NCBI GenBank assembly: GCA_937996605.1
Contig: CALKVB010000477.1
Coordinates: 1 to 7,756 of the forward strand
Length of the DNA: 7,756 bases
Source: an uncultured Oxalobacteraceae bacterium
Lineage (GTDB): Bacteria > Pseudomonadota > Gammaproteobacteria > Burkholderiales > Burkholderiaceae_D
Direction: 5' to 3'
Of the stretch, positions 5,903-7,756 are shown piece by piece. The translations under genes were made by a program, and so were the position numbers. The notes below the pieces were generated by a model. The model was not told where the DNA came from. It made no database searches and saw only the letters and a list, made by a program, of their open reading frames with translations. Positions within the stretch are counted from its first letter, which is position 1, and every line of letters begins with the position of its first letter.

Positions 5903-6490
5903 ATGTCGATGCAAATAGCCGGTGTGACCCGTAATGTACCGGAGCACAAAATGCGACTTTACCCCACCAAGGTGATCAATATTATTGGTGGGCCAGGTTG
6001 TGATAAGTCGCTTTTTTCTTCTGCGATTATCTTAAACCTAAACCTCAGGCATAAATCTGTGGAGCAAATTCCTGACTATGCAAAGTCGTTGGTTTGGCAA
6101 AAAGACTTTGAGGCCTTGCGCAATCAATATAGCGTTGCGCAGCGTCAATTTGAAATGTTGGATTTGCTCGATGGGCAAGTGCAATATCTGGTGACCGAGT
6201 GCGCGTTAATGCAGGTGCTGTATTACAACGAACATTATCGTGAGAATATCTGCGACGTCGCAAAGACTCGAAACCACATCCTAGATTGGTACCACCGTCA
6301 CGATAATATCAACATTCTAGTTGAACGCGGTGGCAAAAAATATGTACACACCGGACGTTTCCAGAGTGAGGAGGAAGCGCGAATCATTGATCGCGAATTA
6401 CGTGAGACCCTAGAGCGCGAACAAATTCCTTTTATATCGATGCCGCCTGACGTGGCTGTGATCAATAACTTTGCGAGATCGCTCGCATAA
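5903..6490 (+). CDS. AAA_28-like P-loop protein with altered Walker motifs
   Basis: The 195-residue product resembles the AAA_28 family of P-loop NTPases, small kinase-like proteins also found in phages. Family landmarks are in order: a beta strand KVINII and the P-loop GGPGCDKS (29-36), IPDYAKSLVW (56-65), a Walker B-like strand YLVTECAL (95-102), INILVER (136-142), then GRFQSEEEARIID (151-163) and IPFISM (175-180). Two key positions differ from the expected family pattern. The last glycine of GxxGxGKS is Asp34, and the usual T-D-S-P-L is T-E-C-A-L. Asp34 should hinder phosphate binding, so normal ATP use is doubtful; substrate and role are unknown. The start is chosen at ATG 5903 because GAGGAGG (5892-5898) lies just upstream and a promoter lies at 5835-5863. 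ATG 5909 (MQIAGV) is also possible and has a more usual spacing. The frame stays open upstream to a TTG at 5840. The neighbours are the small HTH gene and tRNA-Pro. Confidence 0.85.
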   Translation: MSMQIAGVTRNVPEHKMRLYPTKVINIIGGPGCDKSLFSSAIILNLNLRHKSVEQIPDYAKSLVWQKDFEALRNQYSVAQRQFEMLDLLDGQVQYLVTECALMQVLYYNEHYRENICDVAKTRNHILDWYHRHDNINILVERGGKKYVHTGRFQSEEEARIIDRELRETLEREQIPFISMPPDVAVINNFARSLA

Positions 6491-6508
6491 ACAGAGTAGA
6501 AAGAAATA

Positions 6509-6547
6509 AAGGCCTGTCATCGTTGAGATGACAGGCCTTATCTTTTA
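6509..6547. terminator. Strong bidirectional terminator between the NTPase gene and tRNA-Pro
   Basis: AAGGCCTGTCATC (6509-6521) pairs perfectly over 13 bases with GATGACAGGCCTT (6527-6539) around the loop GTTGA. On the plus strand TTATCTTTTA follows; on the minus strand TTTATTTCTTTC follows. It ends both the gene stopping at 6490 and the tRNA transcript arriving from the right. Confidence 0.88.
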
Positions 6548-6548
6548 T

Positions 6549-6625
<77 letters not shown>

Positions 6626-6632
6626 ACTCTGA

Positions 6633-6668
6633 GCGGGCGATTATAGGGTATTTACTGTTTTTTTTCCA
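6633..6668 (-). promoter_or_regulatory. tRNA-Pro promoter with GC-rich discriminator
   Basis: On the minus strand TGGAAA (6668-6663), 17 bases and a perfect TATAAT (6645-6640) are followed by CGCCCGCT. The stretch AATCGCCCGCT is identical to that in the tRNA-Ser promoter. Transcription should start near 6633, a few bases before the mature tRNA. Confidence 0.75.
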
Positions 6669-6763
6669 TCGAAAATTCTAGCGATAGCCTATTGATTTGT
6701 CGCTTGCATCAAAGGGCAGGAGCTTGGTCAATACAGTTTTGATAGCTAAAGCGTGATTTTTTG

Positions 6764-6794
6764 ATTGTCAGCTGAGGGTGATTGCGGTGACAAT
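6764..6794. repeat. Inverted repeat ATTGTCA-N17-TGACAAT
   Basis: Two perfect seven-base arms lie 82 to 112 bases before the start of the carboxypeptidase gene, within its likely promoter region. The arm spacing of 24 bases centre to centre is close to two helical turns, suiting a pair of protein contacts. I see no convincing -35/-10 pair nearby and know no matching regulator. Confidence 0.35.
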
Positions 6795-6875
6795 ACGGCT
6801 TCTGAGATAGTACTTCATCCATCTCCTTTCATAAAACTGCGCTAAACAAAAGCGTGCTACAGCCAAGAGAAGAAT

Positions 6876-7756
6876 ATGTCGATCAAGATCAGCCAAAATT
6901 TCGATGCAGGTGCAATTGAAGTTGTGAATACCTCCGATGTAAATAATATCGAATTGAATTTGCGTAAAGATTCACATGCCGATTTCATGCAATGGTTTTA
7001 TTTTCGTTTGCAAGGCGCTCGCAATCAAGATGCAACGATTCGTATTCTGAATGCAGGTGAAGCGACTTATGCGGATGGTTGGGATGGCTATCGTGCCGTG
7101 GCATCTTACGATCGTGAAAATTGGTTCCGCGTAGAGACAGAATTTGACGGCAAAGTCATGACGATCAAACATACGCCCGATGCAGACAGTGTGTATTACG
7201 CGTATTTTGAGCCGTATAGCTGGGAACGTCATTTGGCTTTACTGGGTAGCGTTGGTCAATCTGAGCAAGTAAGTGTGGTCGACCTTGGTAATACGGTAGA
7301 TGGTCGAGACTTGAATATGGTAGTGGTCGGCAATCCAAGTGCTGAGAAAAAAGTTTGGATCATCGCGCGTCAACATCCTGGTGAGTCGATGGCAGAATGG
7401 TTGGTAGAAGGTACGCTCAATGCATTGTTGGATCCGGCTAATCCGATCGCACGTGTGATCTTAGATCGAGCAGTGTTATATATTGTACCGAACATGAATC
7501 CAGATGGCTCTGTGCGAGGCAACTTGCGTACCAACGCAGCTGGCGCAAATCTTAATCGTGAGTGGATGACACCATCCTTGGAAACAAGTCCAGAAGTGTA
7601 TTACGTCAAGAAGAAAATTGAAGAAGTCGGTTGCGATTTGTTCCTTGATATTCATGGCGACGAAGGCTTACCTTATGTATTTGTCGCAGGCAGCGAAATG
7701 TTGGAAGGCTTTAGCGAGAAACAAACGCGCGAACAAAATGCTTTTGTGGATAGCTT
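6876..7756 (+). CDS. M14 zinc carboxypeptidase, cytosolic carboxypeptidase-like, cut by window end
   Basis: The frame is open for 293 codons from ATG 6876 to the window edge, so the C-terminus is missing. It is a metallocarboxypeptidase of family M14, closest in pattern to the cytosolic carboxypeptidase (CCP/Nna1, M14D) group. An N-terminal beta-rich domain (about 1-125) contains the group's typical FMQWFYFRLQG (37-47) and YAYFEPYSWERH. The catalytic domain then shows zinc ligands H167 and E170 in RQHPGES and H260 in DIHGDEG. It also has PNMNPDGSVRGNLR (205-218) and the substrate-binding NR in GANLNREW (227-228). The catalytic glutamate expected near the C-terminus would lie beyond the edge. 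There is no signal peptide, so it should act in the cytoplasm. The substrate is unknown: eukaryotic relatives trim glutamates from tubulin, which bacteria lack. The start has a purine-rich AGAGAAG seven to nine bases upstream. Confidence 0.9.
   Translation, partial: MSIKISQNFDAGAIEVVNTSDVNNIELNLRKDSHADFMQWFYFRLQGARNQDATIRILNAGEATYADGWDGYRAVASYDRENWFRVETEFDGKVMTIKHTPDADSVYYAYFEPYSWERHLALLGSVGQSEQVSVVDLGNTVDGRDLNMVVVGNPSAEKKVWIIARQHPGESMAEWLVEGTLNALLDPANPIARVILDRAVLYIVPNMNPDGSVRGNLRTNAAGANLNREWMTPSLETSPEVYYVKKKIEEVGCDLFLDIHGDEGLPYVFVAGSEMLEGFSEKQTREQNAFVDS

Overview
The window looks like a chromosomal contig end from a betaproteobacterium, most likely Burkholderiales and perhaps Oxalobacteraceae-like. 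The main reason is the seryl-tRNA synthetase, which reads like the Burkholderiales form. The DNA is moderately AT-rich for that order. Bases 1-18 are not genomic: they match the 3' end of the Illumina TruSeq adapter, so genuine sequence starts at base 19.

Layout. (1) Bases 19-916, minus strand: the N-terminal 299 codons of a low-complexity Ser/Thr/Ala/Lys-rich protein that runs off the contig end. (2) Bases 917-1393: a gap with a minus-strand terminator and a small minus-strand reading frame split by one in-frame stop, followed by the serS promoter. (3) Bases 1394-2686, plus: serS, complete. It ends at a bidirectional terminator shared with the convergent gene. (4) Bases 2756-4615, minus: a 619-residue EAL-CBS-GGDEF-like cyclic-di-GMP protein with an intact EAL site and a variant GGDDF site. 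(5) Bases 4616-5062: an AT-rich gap with several short inverted repeats and the tRNA-Ser promoter. (6) Bases 5063-5153: tRNA-Ser(CGA). (7) Bases 5440-5730, plus: a 96-residue protein resembling Cro/C1-type DNA-binding proteins. (8) Bases 5903-6490, plus: a 195-residue P-loop protein of AAA_28 type with altered Walker A and Walker B motifs. (9) Bases 6549-6625, minus: tRNA-Pro(GGG). (10) From 6876, plus: an M14 zinc carboxypeptidase resembling cytosolic carboxypeptidases, cut by the window end.

Most genes look like separate transcription units. Hairpin terminators follow serS, the small HTH gene and the NTPase gene, and tRNA-Pro shares the last of these. Both tRNA promoters carry the same GC-rich stretch after the -10 box, and the serS promoter has a similar one. 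This suggests common growth-rate or stringent control of the translation genes. I see no integrase, transposase, CRISPR array or complete mobile element. The least explained items are the NTPase with the damaged nucleotide-binding loop, the HTH gene before it, and the broken small reading frame upstream of serS.
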